Shown piece after piece: positions 41,780 through 50,943 of a stretch of 54,102 nucleotides of DNA. Each line of letters starts with the position of its first letter. Position 1 is the stretch's first letter. Under the pieces are notes generated by a model. The model saw only the letters and a list, made by a program, of their open reading frames with translations. It was not told the origin of the DNA and did no database searches. Source of the DNA: SVEL01 sp045123575 (lineage in GTDB: Bacteria; Bacillota; Clostridia; Lachnospirales; Lachnospiraceae). The position numbers and the translations under genes are program-made. The stretch lies in NCBI GenBank assembly GCA_045123575.1, contig JBGVKG010000066.1:1-54102 (forward strand). Direction: 5' to 3'.

Positions 41780-41802
41780 GCACGGCTCAATGCCTTCGCG
41801 AA

Positions 41803-41875
41803 AGCTGTTAACGGGAATCGAACCCGTGACCTCCTCACTACCAATGAGGTGCGCTACCGACTGTGCCATAACAGC
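41803..41875 (-). tRNA. tRNA-Thr (anticodon GGT)
   Basis: The minus strand folds as a complete cloverleaf: acceptor stem GCTGTTA/TAACAGC of 7 bp, D arm with GGTA, anticodon stem CCTCA/TGAGG with loop TTGGTAG (anticodon GGT, threonine codons ACC/ACU), and a T arm ACGGG-TTCGATT-CCCGT. CCA is not encoded. A good minus-strand promoter lies about 45 nt upstream and a strong hairpin just downstream. Confidence 0.97.
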
Positions 41876-41918
41876 TAGTCAATTTACAGCAGATTATGCT
41901 ACAAATATTCCGAGGTTT

Positions 41919-41947
41919 ATAGTATAATAAAAGATAGATTTTGTCAA
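41919..41947 (-). promoter_or_regulatory. Promoter of tRNA-Thr
   Basis: On the minus strand a perfect TTGACA (41942-41947) is followed, 17 nt later, by TACTAT (41919-41924), about 44 nt before the mature tRNA 5' end. Confidence 0.6.
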
Positions 41948-41969
41948 GGAGACTAATGGAGGAATTATT

Positions 41970-43592
41970 ATGTTAAATGAATTCAGATTATTGTATCCAC
42001 CAGAGTATGATATAGAAGGTGAGATAAAGTTAAAAAGTTATGATTTTATCAAAGCACTGAGGATTGACGACTTGGTTGTGCTTCTGAGAGATAGCTATAT
42101 GGGCTTTAGAAATCTGTCTTTAGAGGAGTACTTTACTACTGATACGCAGGTTTTGGAGTATCGTTTAGCTATAGTTGAGGATTTGATGGAGCATACTGAA
42201 GTGTATGATGCATTCTGCAAGGCTGTTGGTACTATTAGAAATATTCAGGATTTATCTAGAGCTTTGAGTAGTGATTTTACTATTGATTCGGCATTGGGCT
42301 CTATAAGATTTTTAGAGATGTATCAGGAGATAGTGGAGCTTTTTGCTAGTAGTTTGGGACCGGTAGAGTTTAGGTCGCAGGGTATGAGCCTTTTGAAAGA
42401 GCAGATAATGTCCATAAAGAATGGTGATGACTATAAGAATCTTTGCGTGGAATTGTCTAAGATGGAGACAAGATTTGGAAATATAAAGAGTATTAGTATA
42501 GGTATCAATCTTGATGAGAATCTTAGAGTAAGAGAGGCAGGACTTATATCTGTTGAGACTACACAATATCGTCAGGGTAACATTATGGATAAGCTTCTAA
42601 AAAAAGATCCACATGAGAGTCATGTGCTTATGTCGGATTTTACAGTTGCCACAAGAGCATTACCTAGAGAGGAAGTGATGGCACTAAATACGGCTGTTAT
42701 TTCAGCATTACAGAATGTATTTTCTAAGTCGTTGAGGAACTTTGAGCCATTGACTCAGAAGTATTTTAAGGATAATACGATGTTCTTTGTAAAGCTGTTA
42801 GATGACATACGTTTCTTAACAGCAGGTGTTAAGTTTATGCTGTCTATGAAGAGCTTGGGACAGAATATGTGTAAACCTGTTATCAGACCAATGGAAGAGA
42901 AAAAGTGTGATTTGGACCATGTATATAATCCAATGTTGGCAAAGACACTATTGGAAAAAACTATAGTTTCCAACACATTTACATTTGATGAAAAGGGACG
43001 TTTCTATATCGTTACAGGACCTAATCATGGTGGAAAGTCTATATTTGCATATTCTATCGGTATGGCACAGGCATTATTCCAGTTGGGCCTATTTGTACCA
43101 GCAAAGAGCGCTGTTATGAGTCCGGTTTCTGGCATATATACTCATTTCCCTGCATCAGATGAGAATAACTATGGTAAGGGAAGATTGGAGAGTGAGTGTG
43201 CTAGATTAGGAGCTATTATGGAAGTATTAGAGGATACAGATATGCTTCTTATGGATGAATCTTTCTCAAGTACAAGTGGTCTTGAGGCTGGATATATTGC
43301 TTCTGAGGTTCTTACAGGTATAGGAGCTATCGGATGCGGTGGCATATATGTTACTCATATTCATGACTTGCCACAGCAGATAGATCAATATAATGAGCAT
43401 CCTTTAAACAAGGGCAAGATAGATAATCTAGTAGCACAGATGGAAAATAAGGAGGATGGAACTAGAAGTTACAAAGTAGCTAGAACGACTCCTGATGGAC
43501 TTAGCTATGCTAAGGATATTGCTGCGAGATACGGATTACATCTTGATGGCATACTGGAGAATTCATTGAAGAATGATAAAATGAATAAGTAG
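41970..43592 (+). CDS. MutS-like ATPase
   Basis: A 540-aa protein with the MutS core and clamp helices in the first 330 residues and a MutS-type ATPase at the end: FYIVTGPNHGGKSIF (Walker A), MSPVSGIYTHFPASDENNYGKGRLESECARL, MLLMDESFSSTSGLEAGYIA (Walker B and signature) and YVTHIHDLPQQID. It lacks the N-terminal mismatch-recognition domain of true MutS (no GxFxE), so it is a stand-alone MutS-family ATPase whose task may be recombination or other DNA transactions. The start is an ATG with GGAGG upstream. A terminator follows. Confidence 0.9.
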   Translation: MLNEFRLLYPPEYDIEGEIKLKSYDFIKALRIDDLVVLLRDSYMGFRNLSLEEYFTTDTQVLEYRLAIVEDLMEHTEVYDAFCKAVGTIRNIQDLSRALSSDFTIDSALGSIRFLEMYQEIVELFASSLGPVEFRSQGMSLLKEQIMSIKNGDDYKNLCVELSKMETRFGNIKSISIGINLDENLRVREAGLISVETTQYRQGNIMDKLLKKDPHESHVLMSDFTVATRALPREEVMALNTAVISALQNVFSKSLRNFEPLTQKYFKDNTMFFVKLLDDIRFLTAGVKFMLSMKSLGQNMCKPVIRPMEEKKCDLDHVYNPMLAKTLLEKTIVSNTFTFDEKGRFYIVTGPNHGGKSIFAYSIGMAQALFQLGLFVPAKSAVMSPVSGIYTHFPASDENNYGKGRLESECARLGAIMEVLEDTDMLLMDESFSSTSGLEAGYIASEVLTGIGAIGCGGIYVTHIHDLPQQIDQYNEHPLNKGKIDNLVAQMENKEDGTRSYKVARTTPDGLSYAKDIAARYGLHLDGILENSLKNDKMNK

Positions 43593-43640
43593 TATTCTAC
43601 AAGTACAATTTATTATAGAAATAAATACAAAAACCTTGTC

Positions 43641-43680
43641 ATTCACCCTAGAAAAAGTTATACTACTAGGGTGAATTTTT
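43641..43680 (+). terminator. Terminator after the MutS-like gene
   Basis: ATTCACCCTAG (43641-43651) pairs with CTAGGGTGAAT (43666-43676), followed by TTTTT. It lies about 50 nt after the stop. Confidence 0.9.
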
Positions 43681-43711
43681 GTATATTTACAATATTAAGG
43701 AGGAGTTTATT

Positions 43712-44950
43712 ATGGCAATAGTTAGACCGTTTAGCTGTATTCGTCCAGCCGCCCATAAGGCAGACAGAATAGCAGCATTACCATATGATGTATATAATAG
43801 AGAGGAAGCATGTCAGGTAGTTAAGGACAATCCTTTATCGTTCTTAAATATTGACAGAGCTGAGACACAGTTTGACGCATCTGTAGATACATATGATGCG
43901 AGAGTGTACGACAAGGCTAGAGAGCTTTTGGACGGGATGATAGCAGATGGCTCATTTATAACAGATGGGGACCAGTGCTATTACATATATGAGCTTACTA
44001 TGGATGGAAGAACACAGACAGGTCTTGTGGCTTGTGCGTCTATAGATGATTATGCAACTGGTGTTATAAAGAAGCATGAGAATACTAGAGCTGACAAGGA
44101 AGTAGATAGAATTAACCATGTTGATAAGTGTAATGCACAGACTGGTCCTATATTCCTTGCATACCGTGCCAATGCTATCATAAGAGATATCATAGCAAAG
44201 GTAAAAAATGAGGATGCAGTATACGATTTTGTGTCCGATGATGGTATACGTCATGCAGTGTGGAAAATAGGTGAGATGGCAGATATAGAGGCTATTAGAG
44301 GTGCATTTGACGGTATCAGTCAAATATACATAGCAGACGGACATCATAGAGCGGCATCGGCTGTGAAGGTTGGTATGAAGAGAAGAGAGGAAAATCCAAA
44401 TTACGATGGTACAGAGGAATTTAACTTCTTTTTATCAGTGCTTTTTCCTGATGAGGAGCTTATGATTATGCCATATAATAGAGTGGTAAAGGACCTTAAT
44501 GGATATAGCAAGGAAGAGTATCTTGCAGAAGTGGCAAAGGTTTATGACGTAAAGTGTGTAGGTACTAATGCTTATGCACCAGCAGAAAAGTGCAAGGTAG
44601 GTATGTTCCTTGATGGACAGTGGTATGAACTGTTGGCAAAGGATGAGATAAAGTCGGACGACCCAGTAGATGGACTTGATGTATCGGTGTTACAGAATCA
44701 TCTTCTTGCACCTATACTTGGTATCGGAGATCCAAGAGTAGATAAGCGAGTAGATTTTATCGGTGGTATTAGAGGCTTGGGAGAGCTTGAGAGACGTTGT
44801 AATGCGGATATGACAGTGGCATTTTCTATGTATCCAACATCTATACAGGAGCTTTTTGATGTGGCTGATGCAGGATTACTTATGCCACCTAAGTCAACTT
44901 GGTTTGAGCCAAAGCTTAGAAGTGGATTGTTTATTCATAGATTGTCATAG
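43712..44950 (+). CDS. DUF1015 family protein
   Basis: A 412-aa cytosolic protein of DUF1015, a family whose archaeal members include an ADP-dependent serine kinase (SerK). Family landmarks are the start IVRPFSCIRPAAHKADRIAALPYDVYN, IKKHENTRADKEVDRINHVDKCNAQTGPIF, and the IYIADGHHRAASA motif with the catalytic-looking Asp and His pair. In gut Clostridia it often sits near serine metabolism genes, but here the neighbours are zinc transport genes. The ATG at 43712 has AAGGAGG upstream; the frame is open 11 codons earlier. Confidence 0.92.
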   Translation: MAIVRPFSCIRPAAHKADRIAALPYDVYNREEACQVVKDNPLSFLNIDRAETQFDASVDTYDARVYDKARELLDGMIADGSFITDGDQCYYIYELTMDGRTQTGLVACASIDDYATGVIKKHENTRADKEVDRINHVDKCNAQTGPIFLAYRANAIIRDIIAKVKNEDAVYDFVSDDGIRHAVWKIGEMADIEAIRGAFDGISQIYIADGHHRAASAVKVGMKRREENPNYDGTEEFNFFLSVLFPDEELMIMPYNRVVKDLNGYSKEEYLAEVAKVYDVKCVGTNAYAPAEKCKVGMFLDGQWYELLAKDEIKSDDPVDGLDVSVLQNHLLAPILGIGDPRVDKRVDFIGGIRGLGELERRCNADMTVAFSMYPTSIQELFDVADAGLLMPPKSTWFEPKLRSGLFIHRLS

Positions 44951-44998
44951 GTAAGTATATACGATTATATAAGTTATTATAGAAAGAATGATTAAGAT

Positions 44999-46036
44999 AT
45001 GAGAAGTATCGTAAAGAGATTGCTGACAATATGTCTCATAGCTATATTACTGTGTAACGTAAGTGGCTGTGGTATAGGCAAATATAGTGATTTGGATGAG
45101 AGTAAGCTACTTATCGTAACTACTCTATTTCCACAATATGATTTTGCAAAACAGATAGCAGGAGATAATGCGGAAGTAGTGTTACTGTTGTCGCCAGGTG
45201 TAGAGTCTCATGATTTTGAACCTACTCCGTCAGATATTATCCTTATCAATAAGGCAGATTTATTCATATATACAGGTGATGAGATGGAACCTTGGGTTGC
45301 AACTATTCTTGAAAGCGTTGACAATCCTAGCTTGAATGTATTAGATGTAAGCGAAGGCATAGAGGTTATATGTGAGGAAGAAAATCACGACCACAATCAT
45401 GTGCATGATGAATATGAACAAAAGGATGGAATCTGTGAAGAAGAAAGCCATAGTCATGAAGATGAGAATATTATCTTTGGAGAGAGTGAGCATGACCATT
45501 CACATTCTGTAGACCCTCATATATGGACAAGCCCTGTAAATGCTATGAAGATGGTGGAAAGTATAGAGCAGGCTATAGTGAAGCTAGATATGGAAAATGA
45601 GCAGTATTATGAAGATAATGCTCATAGCTATATTCATCAGTTAGAGGATATAGATAAGGATTTTAGAAGTATCGTAGAAAAAGCAGATGGCAAAACTATA
45701 TATTTTGGTGGTAGATTTGCTATGTCATATTTCGCAAGCGAATATGGGCTTAGCTATGCGGCGGCATTTGATTCATGTCAGGCAGAGTCGGAGCCAAGTG
45801 CTAGATTGATAGTAAAGATAATAGAGAATATGCGTGCTAAAGGGGCCAAATATGTATTCTATGAGGAGATGACAGACCCTAAGGCATCACGCATTATTGC
45901 AGAAGAGATAGACGGACATATATTGTTATTACATTCCTGTCACAATGTATCTAAATCCGAGATGGAAGCAGGGGTGACGTATGTGTCCCTTATGAGACAA
46001 AATGTTGAGAATTTAAAGATTGCACTGTTGCCATAG
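44999..46036 (+). CDS. znuA: Zinc ABC transporter, substrate-binding lipoprotein
   Basis: ZnuA-like cluster A-1 solute-binding protein. It has a lipobox (VSGC, Cys24) and the core KLLIVTTLFPQYDFAKQIAGDNAEV, then LLSPGVESHDFEPTPSD with the first metal His. A His/Asp/Glu-rich loop of about 60 residues follows (HDHNHVHDEY, then EEESHSHEDE, then ESEHDHSHSVDPHIWTS), typical for zinc. The C-terminal lobe has YFGGRFAMSYFASEYGLS and FYEEMTDPKASRIIAEEI. It heads a three-gene znuA-znuC-znuB operon. A Zur box is not evident upstream. Confidence 0.93.
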   Translation: MRSIVKRLLTICLIAILLCNVSGCGIGKYSDLDESKLLIVTTLFPQYDFAKQIAGDNAEVVLLLSPGVESHDFEPTPSDIILINKADLFIYTGDEMEPWVATILESVDNPSLNVLDVSEGIEVICEEENHDHNHVHDEYEQKDGICEEESHSHEDENIIFGESEHDHSHSVDPHIWTSPVNAMKMVESIEQAIVKLDMENEQYYEDNAHSYIHQLEDIDKDFRSIVEKADGKTIYFGGRFAMSYFASEYGLSYAAAFDSCQAESEPSARLIVKIIENMRAKGAKYVFYEEMTDPKASRIIAEEIDGHILLLHSCHNVSKSEMEAGVTYVSLMRQNVENLKIALLP

Positions 46037-46065
46037 AACAGAATGCATAAGAGAAAGAGTATAAT

Positions 46066-46926
46066 ATGTCACAGTTAATATGTAAAAATATATCAATTGC
46101 ATACGAGAAGGAAAATGTAGTAGACAATCTTTCTGTTACTATAGAAAAGGGAGATTATGTCAGCATAATCGGCGAAAATGGAACAGGTAAAAGTTCGCTT
46201 TTAAAGGGAATATTGGGCTTGGTAGGTTTGAAAAATGGACAGGTTATATTTGATGAAGGCTGTAGCCGAAAGAATATTGGTTATCTGTCACAGCAGAATT
46301 CTATGCAGAAGGATTTTCCAGCATCTGTATATGAGGTGGTTCTGTCTGGCTGTTTAAAGAATAAAGGTTTTAAGCCATTCTTCACTAAAAAGGAAAAGGA
46401 ACTTGCTGTAAATAATATACGCCGCATGGGCATAGAGAACCTTAAGAAAAGCTGTTACGCAGATTTGTCAGGTGGCCAGAAACAGAGAGTACTACTTGCC
46501 AGAGCGCTGTGCGCAACAGATAGAATGATTATATTAGATGAACCTATAACAGGCTTGGACCCAGTGGCGGCAGCAGATATGTACCATCTGGTTAATAAGC
46601 TTAATAAGGATATGGGCATAACTATTATAATGGTTACTCACGATATAGATAATGCATTAAAGTATTCTAATAAGATACTGCACCTTCATAAAAATAATAA
46701 GTATTACTATGGTCCAAAGGAGGACTATTTAGTGCATGGTGGTTGTACTGATGAATGTTGTATGACAGATGCAGAAGAACTTCCAGAGACACAGCTTGGC
46801 GAGGAGGAAATCTTGCCAGAAGAGATAAAATATGGTCCTGCGGAAAATGAATGTAGTAATCCTACTTGTAAGTGTCATCATCATTTGAATACTGCAAAGA
46901 AGACAAAGGAGGGTGACAAGTTATGA
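46066..46926 (+). CDS. znuC: Zinc ABC transporter, ATP-binding protein
   Basis: ABC ATPase of the zinc/manganese importer. It has SIIGENGTGKSSLLKGIL (Walker A), IGYLSQQNS (Q loop), LSGGQKQRVLLARALCA (signature), MIILDEPITGLDPVAA (Walker B) and MVTHDIDNALKYS (H loop). After about residue 225 it carries an extra tail with DECCMTDAEE and CSNPTCKCHHHLN, a Cys/His cluster that may bind zinc in the cytosol. It overlaps znuB by the ATGA at 46923-46926, so the two are translationally coupled. Confidence 0.93.
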   Translation: MSQLICKNISIAYEKENVVDNLSVTIEKGDYVSIIGENGTGKSSLLKGILGLVGLKNGQVIFDEGCSRKNIGYLSQQNSMQKDFPASVYEVVLSGCLKNKGFKPFFTKKEKELAVNNIRRMGIENLKKSCYADLSGGQKQRVLLARALCATDRMIILDEPITGLDPVAAADMYHLVNKLNKDMGITIIMVTHDIDNALKYSNKILHLHKNNKYYYGPKEDYLVHGGCTDECCMTDAEELPETQLGEEEILPEEIKYGPAENECSNPTCKCHHHLNTAKKTKEGDKL

Positions 46927-47750
46927 GCTTTATAGAAGAGATAATAGGTATGTTTTCCTACTCATTTATGGTGAGAGCTATTATAGTCGGTGGTCTTGTG
47001 GCGTTATGCGCATCTCTTTTAGGTGTAGTGCTGGTGCTTAAAAGATACTCTATGATAGGTGATGGTTTATCTCACGTGGGTTTTGGTGCTATGGCAGTAG
47101 GCTTAGCGTTCAATCAGACACCACTTATAGTTGCGATTCCTGTGGTTATAGTTGCAGCGTTTTTATTATTAAGAGTAAGTGAGAATAGTAAGATAAAGGG
47201 TGATGCGGCTATAGGTCTTATATCATCTAGCGCATTAGCCATAGGTATGATAGTTAATTCGATGTCTAATGGAACGAATATTGACCTAAATAGCTATATG
47301 TTTGGAAGTATTCTTGCTATAGATAAGAGTGAGATGGTTTTATGCATTATACTTGGCATAGTTATAATCACAGCCTTTGTATATTTTTACAATCCTATAT
47401 TCGCTATCACATTTGATGAAAACTTTGCCAGAGCTACAGGTTTAAAGGTAGAATTATATAAAACAATTTTATCAATACTTACAGCTATAACTATAGTTAT
47501 CGGTATGCGTATTATGGGAACATTACTTATATCGAGTCTTATTATATTCCCGGCTTTATCAGCTATGAGAGTGACTAAGAAGTTTAAGAGTGTTATGGCT
47601 GTGTCAGTTGCTGTATCGGTAGTGTGTTTCTTTGTAGGTTTGGTTGCATCCTATATGATGGAGCTTCCAACAGGAGCATCTATTGTTGGAAGCAATCTGG
47701 TTGTATTTTTGGTGATGTCATTTATAGGCAAGATAAAGGGTAATGCGTAG
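46923..47750 (+). CDS. znuB: Zinc ABC transporter, permease
   Basis: Integral membrane permease of the ABC-3 family, 275 aa with about eight helices. Family segments include LVALCASLLGVVLVLKRYSMIGDGLSHVGFGAMAVG, DLNSYMFGSILAI, and FDENFARATGLKVELYKTILSILTAITIVIGMRIMGTLLISSLIIFPALSAM. It is the last gene of the zinc operon. The helicase gene starts 26 nt later and may share the transcript. Confidence 0.94.
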   Translation: MSFIEEIIGMFSYSFMVRAIIVGGLVALCASLLGVVLVLKRYSMIGDGLSHVGFGAMAVGLAFNQTPLIVAIPVVIVAAFLLLRVSENSKIKGDAAIGLISSSALAIGMIVNSMSNGTNIDLNSYMFGSILAIDKSEMVLCIILGIVIITAFVYFYNPIFAITFDENFARATGLKVELYKTILSILTAITIVIGMRIMGTLLISSLIIFPALSAMRVTKKFKSVMAVSVAVSVVCFFVGLVASYMMELPTGASIVGSNLVVFLVMSFIGKIKGNA

Positions 47751-47776
47751 CTAGAAGCAAACTGAGAGGAACGAGT

Positions 47777-50194
47777 ATGGAGACCTTCAAGGATGGAAAA
47801 CTGAAAATATCCGTGAGAAATCTGGTGGAGTTCGTCCTTAGAAGTGGCGATATCGATAATCGTCAGGTGGCTGGTGGCGACAAGGATGCCATGCAGGAGG
47901 GAACCAGACTGCACAAGAAAATACAAGGAAAGATGGGTGGGAACTATCATGCGGAGGTACCTCTTCGCATGGAGTTCCCTTTTGATAATTATACAATAGT
48001 AGTAGAGGGACGTGCTGATGGTATCATAGATGGTGAGTATGCAGATGATGCGAATCCTATGGGCAAATCAGCAACTATAGATGAGATAAAGTGCGTGTAT
48101 AGAGAACTTTTGTTTATAGAAGAACCGGTGATGGTGCATAAGGCACAGGCTATGTGCTATGGATATATATATGGTGTGCAAAATGCCCTTGAAACTATAA
48201 ATATACAGATGACCTATGTAAACATAGATACAGAAGAGGTTAAAAGATTTGAAGAGGAGTATACTATAAGCTATCTGAAAAAATGGTTTACGGAAGTGAT
48301 TGAGGAATATGCCAAATGGGCAGAATATATGTATGTCAATGAGAATCTTATGAGATTGACCGCCAAAAGACAGGAATTCCCATACGAATATAGAGCAGGT
48401 CAAAAAGATGTGGCGGTATCTGTATATAGAGCAATCGACAGAGGAGTACCGTTGTATATACAGGCTCCTACAGGGGTGGGGAAGACTATATCCACAGTGT
48501 TTCCAGCTGTGAAAGCTATGGGTGAAGATAAGGCGGAGAAGATATTTTATCTAACAGCTAAGACTATAGCAGGAACAGTAGCGGTGGAGGCATTTAGAAC
48601 CCTTAGAAGCAGTGGACTTCATTTTAAGACTATATGTATCACTGCCAAGGAGAAAATGTGTGTGATGGACGAGGCTAATTGCAATCCTGTGTATTGTGAA
48701 AGAGCAAAAGGCCATTATGACAGAATCAATGAGGCTGTATATGACATAATCACAAACGAAGTAGATATAACTAGAGAGGTTATACAAGAATACGCTACAA
48801 AACACAATGTTTGTCCGTTTGAGATGAGTCTCGATATAAGCAACTGGGTGGATGGCATTATATGTGACTATAATTATGCATTTGACCCAAAAGCATCATT
48901 AAAAAGATATTTTGCCGAAGGTGGAAATGGCAGATATATCTTTCTAGTGGATGAGGCTCATAATCTGGTGGATAGAGCAAGGGAAATGTATTCAGCAGCC
49001 CTTAGTAAAGAAAAGGTTCTGGAAGTTAAAAGAATTATGTCAAAGAATGACAAGAAGATTGCTGGCGCGCTAGAGCGCATTAACAGGATGATGCTTGGAT
49101 ATAAAAGACAATGTGAGGATAGGGAATACCTTATATTACCTGAGATGCCAGAGCTTGATTTTCAGTTGCAAAGATTTAATACTCTTATGGAAAAGTATCT
49201 GCAAAAGCATAAGGAATTTGATAACAGAGATATTGTACTCGATTTTTTCTTTGGAACTATGCGTTATCTAGAAGTGTCGGTAATGCTAGATAGCTGTTAT
49301 GAGGTATATGGCAGGATAGAGGAAGAGGGAGATTTTACAATACATTTATCATGTATTAATCCATCAGGTAATCTAAAGTACTGTATGAAAAAAGCTGTAT
49401 CTACAATATTTTTCTCGGCTACATTACTGCCTATTAACTATTATAAGGAGCTTCTAAGTGGCAATAAGGATGATTATGCGATGTATATAGATTCTCCATT
49501 TGACCAGAAAAATAGACTTATGGTTATAGGCTCTGACGTAACTAGTAAATATACCCGCAGAAATCAGACAGAGTATGAGAAAATAGCAGAGTATATATAT
49601 GCAATAGTATCGGCTAAGACAGGTAATTATATGGTATTCTTCCCATCATATAGCTTGCTTAGAGCGGTATATGATGTTGCACTTACACAGGCCAAATACG
49701 GTGAGATAGATATTATATACCAGAAGAATAAGATGTCTGAAAGTGAGAGGGAGGAATTCTTAAAACAGTTCGACGAAGCAGGTGACAGGTCTATGGTGGC
49801 TTTTTGTGTAATGGGTGGCATATTCTCAGAAGGGATAGATCTAACGGATGATAGGCTTATTGGTACTGTCATAGTAGGGACAGGCTTGCCACAGGTATGC
49901 ACTGAGCGAGAGATTATTTTGAATTACTTTAAGGATCAAGGATTTAATGGCTTTGATTACGCATATAGATTCCCAGGTATGAATAAGGTACAGCAGGCAG
50001 CAGGACGAGTTATAAGAACGCATACCGACAGGGGAGTTATAGCGTTACTTGATGAGAGATTTATGAGTCATGAGTACAGAAGCTTATTTCCTAGAGAATG
50101 GAATGATATTGAGTCGGTTAGACTTCATAACATATCGGATAGAATAAAGGGATTTTGGGACAATGAAAATAAGGAACAGGTAAGTGGTAAATGA
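47777..50194 (+). CDS. PD-(D/E)XK nuclease fused to an XPD/DinG-type Fe-S helicase
   Basis: An 805-aa two-part enzyme. Residues about 40-135 form a RecB/Cas4-like nuclease: GTRLHKKI (His46), VEGRADGIIDG (Asp81), IDEIK (E-x-K, 103-105) and HKAQAMCYGYIYG (Q-x-x-x-Y). The superfamily 2 helicase follows, with APTGVGKT (Walker A, about 230-237), four Cys for an Fe-S cluster (Cys295, 302, 307 and 346), IFLVDEAHNL, and the C-terminal motifs GGIFSEGIDLTDDRLIGTVIVGTGLP and QAAGRVIRTHTDRG. Likely roles are DNA repair or processing of replication intermediates. The start is an ATG with GAGGAA upstream, and its end overlaps the next gene by 4 nt. Confidence 0.9.
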   Translation: METFKDGKLKISVRNLVEFVLRSGDIDNRQVAGGDKDAMQEGTRLHKKIQGKMGGNYHAEVPLRMEFPFDNYTIVVEGRADGIIDGEYADDANPMGKSATIDEIKCVYRELLFIEEPVMVHKAQAMCYGYIYGVQNALETINIQMTYVNIDTEEVKRFEEEYTISYLKKWFTEVIEEYAKWAEYMYVNENLMRLTAKRQEFPYEYRAGQKDVAVSVYRAIDRGVPLYIQAPTGVGKTISTVFPAVKAMGEDKAEKIFYLTAKTIAGTVAVEAFRTLRSSGLHFKTICITAKEKMCVMDEANCNPVYCERAKGHYDRINEAVYDIITNEVDITREVIQEYATKHNVCPFEMSLDISNWVDGIICDYNYAFDPKASLKRYFAEGGNGRYIFLVDEAHNLVDRAREMYSAALSKEKVLEVKRIMSKNDKKIAGALERINRMMLGYKRQCEDREYLILPEMPELDFQLQRFNTLMEKYLQKHKEFDNRDIVLDFFFGTMRYLEVSVMLDSCYEVYGRIEEEGDFTIHLSCINPSGNLKYCMKKAVSTIFFSATLLPINYYKELLSGNKDDYAMYIDSPFDQKNRLMVIGSDVTSKYTRRNQTEYEKIAEYIYAIVSAKTGNYMVFFPSYSLLRAVYDVALTQAKYGEIDIIYQKNKMSESEREEFLKQFDEAGDRSMVAFCVMGGIFSEGIDLTDDRLIGTVIVGTGLPQVCTEREIILNYFKDQGFNGFDYAYRFPGMNKVQQAAGRVIRTHTDRGVIALLDERFMSHEYRSLFPREWNDIESVRLHNISDRIKGFWDNENKEQVSGK

Positions 50195-50943
50195 AAGGGA
50201 TAAAGATAATAGAAGGCTTTTTAGCATGGGCATTTATGTTATGTGTATTTGTCGTACTTATTATAAGTGCAGTTGAGTTGGCTGTTTATGCCGATATGGG
50301 ATACTTTGAATCGGAGTATGAGAAGTATGATGTGATACAGGATGAGGGCCTAATGGCAGTGGAGATGGATGAGCTTATGAGGGTGACAAAGCAGATGCTT
50401 AGTTATCTTCGAGGAGATAGAGAAAATTTGATTATCTATGCCAATGTGGATGGCCAGCAGGTTGAGTTCTTTGATGAGAGGGATAAAAGTCATATGGTGG
50501 ATGTACAGGGGCTTTTTCTTGGGGCGATATATGTAAGAAGAGTGGCTTTGTTGATAGGAGGCTTGGTGTTTGCAAATCTATGTGTATTATTAAACTTTGA
50601 TGGAGTTAAAAGAATTATTTTTTCAGCCTATAAATGGACTGTTGGATACTTAAGCGTCATAATTGGTGTCATTGGAGTATATGCGGTAGTAGATTTTACC
50701 GGTGCATTCTACAAATTTCATGCTCTATTTTTCAGTGATTATGAATGGATATTAGACCCGGCGGTCAGCAGATTGATTAATATAGTTCCAGAAGGTTTTT
50801 TTGTTGACACTGCCATACGAATAGTGGTAATATTTATAGTACTCGTAATTACAATGGGTTTACTATTGTATATAGCAAAACGAGTATCAAAGACTAAACA
50901 TTTTATCGAAGTAAGACGTGGAGGTACTTATGAGCAAGGTTAG
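50191..50943 (+). CDS. TIGR01906 family integral membrane protein
   Basis: A 250-aa membrane protein of a Firmicute family (TIGR01906/DUF1461) without known function. It has an N-terminal helix (AFMLCVFVVLIISAVELAVYAD), an extracytoplasmic region with the family segment VTKQMLSYLRGDRENL, and three further helices. The C-terminal tail is basic. It starts within the helicase stop (ATGA, 50191-50194) and overlaps purL by 14 nt, so three genes are tightly coupled. A link of these functions is not known. Confidence 0.85.
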   Translation: MKGIKIIEGFLAWAFMLCVFVVLIISAVELAVYADMGYFESEYEKYDVIQDEGLMAVEMDELMRVTKQMLSYLRGDRENLIIYANVDGQQVEFFDERDKSHMVDVQGLFLGAIYVRRVALLIGGLVFANLCVLLNFDGVKRIIFSAYKWTVGYLSVIIGVIGVYAVVDFTGAFYKFHALFFSDYEWILDPAVSRLINIVPEGFFVDTAIRIVVIFIVLVITMGLLLYIAKRVSKTKHFIEVRRGGTYEQG

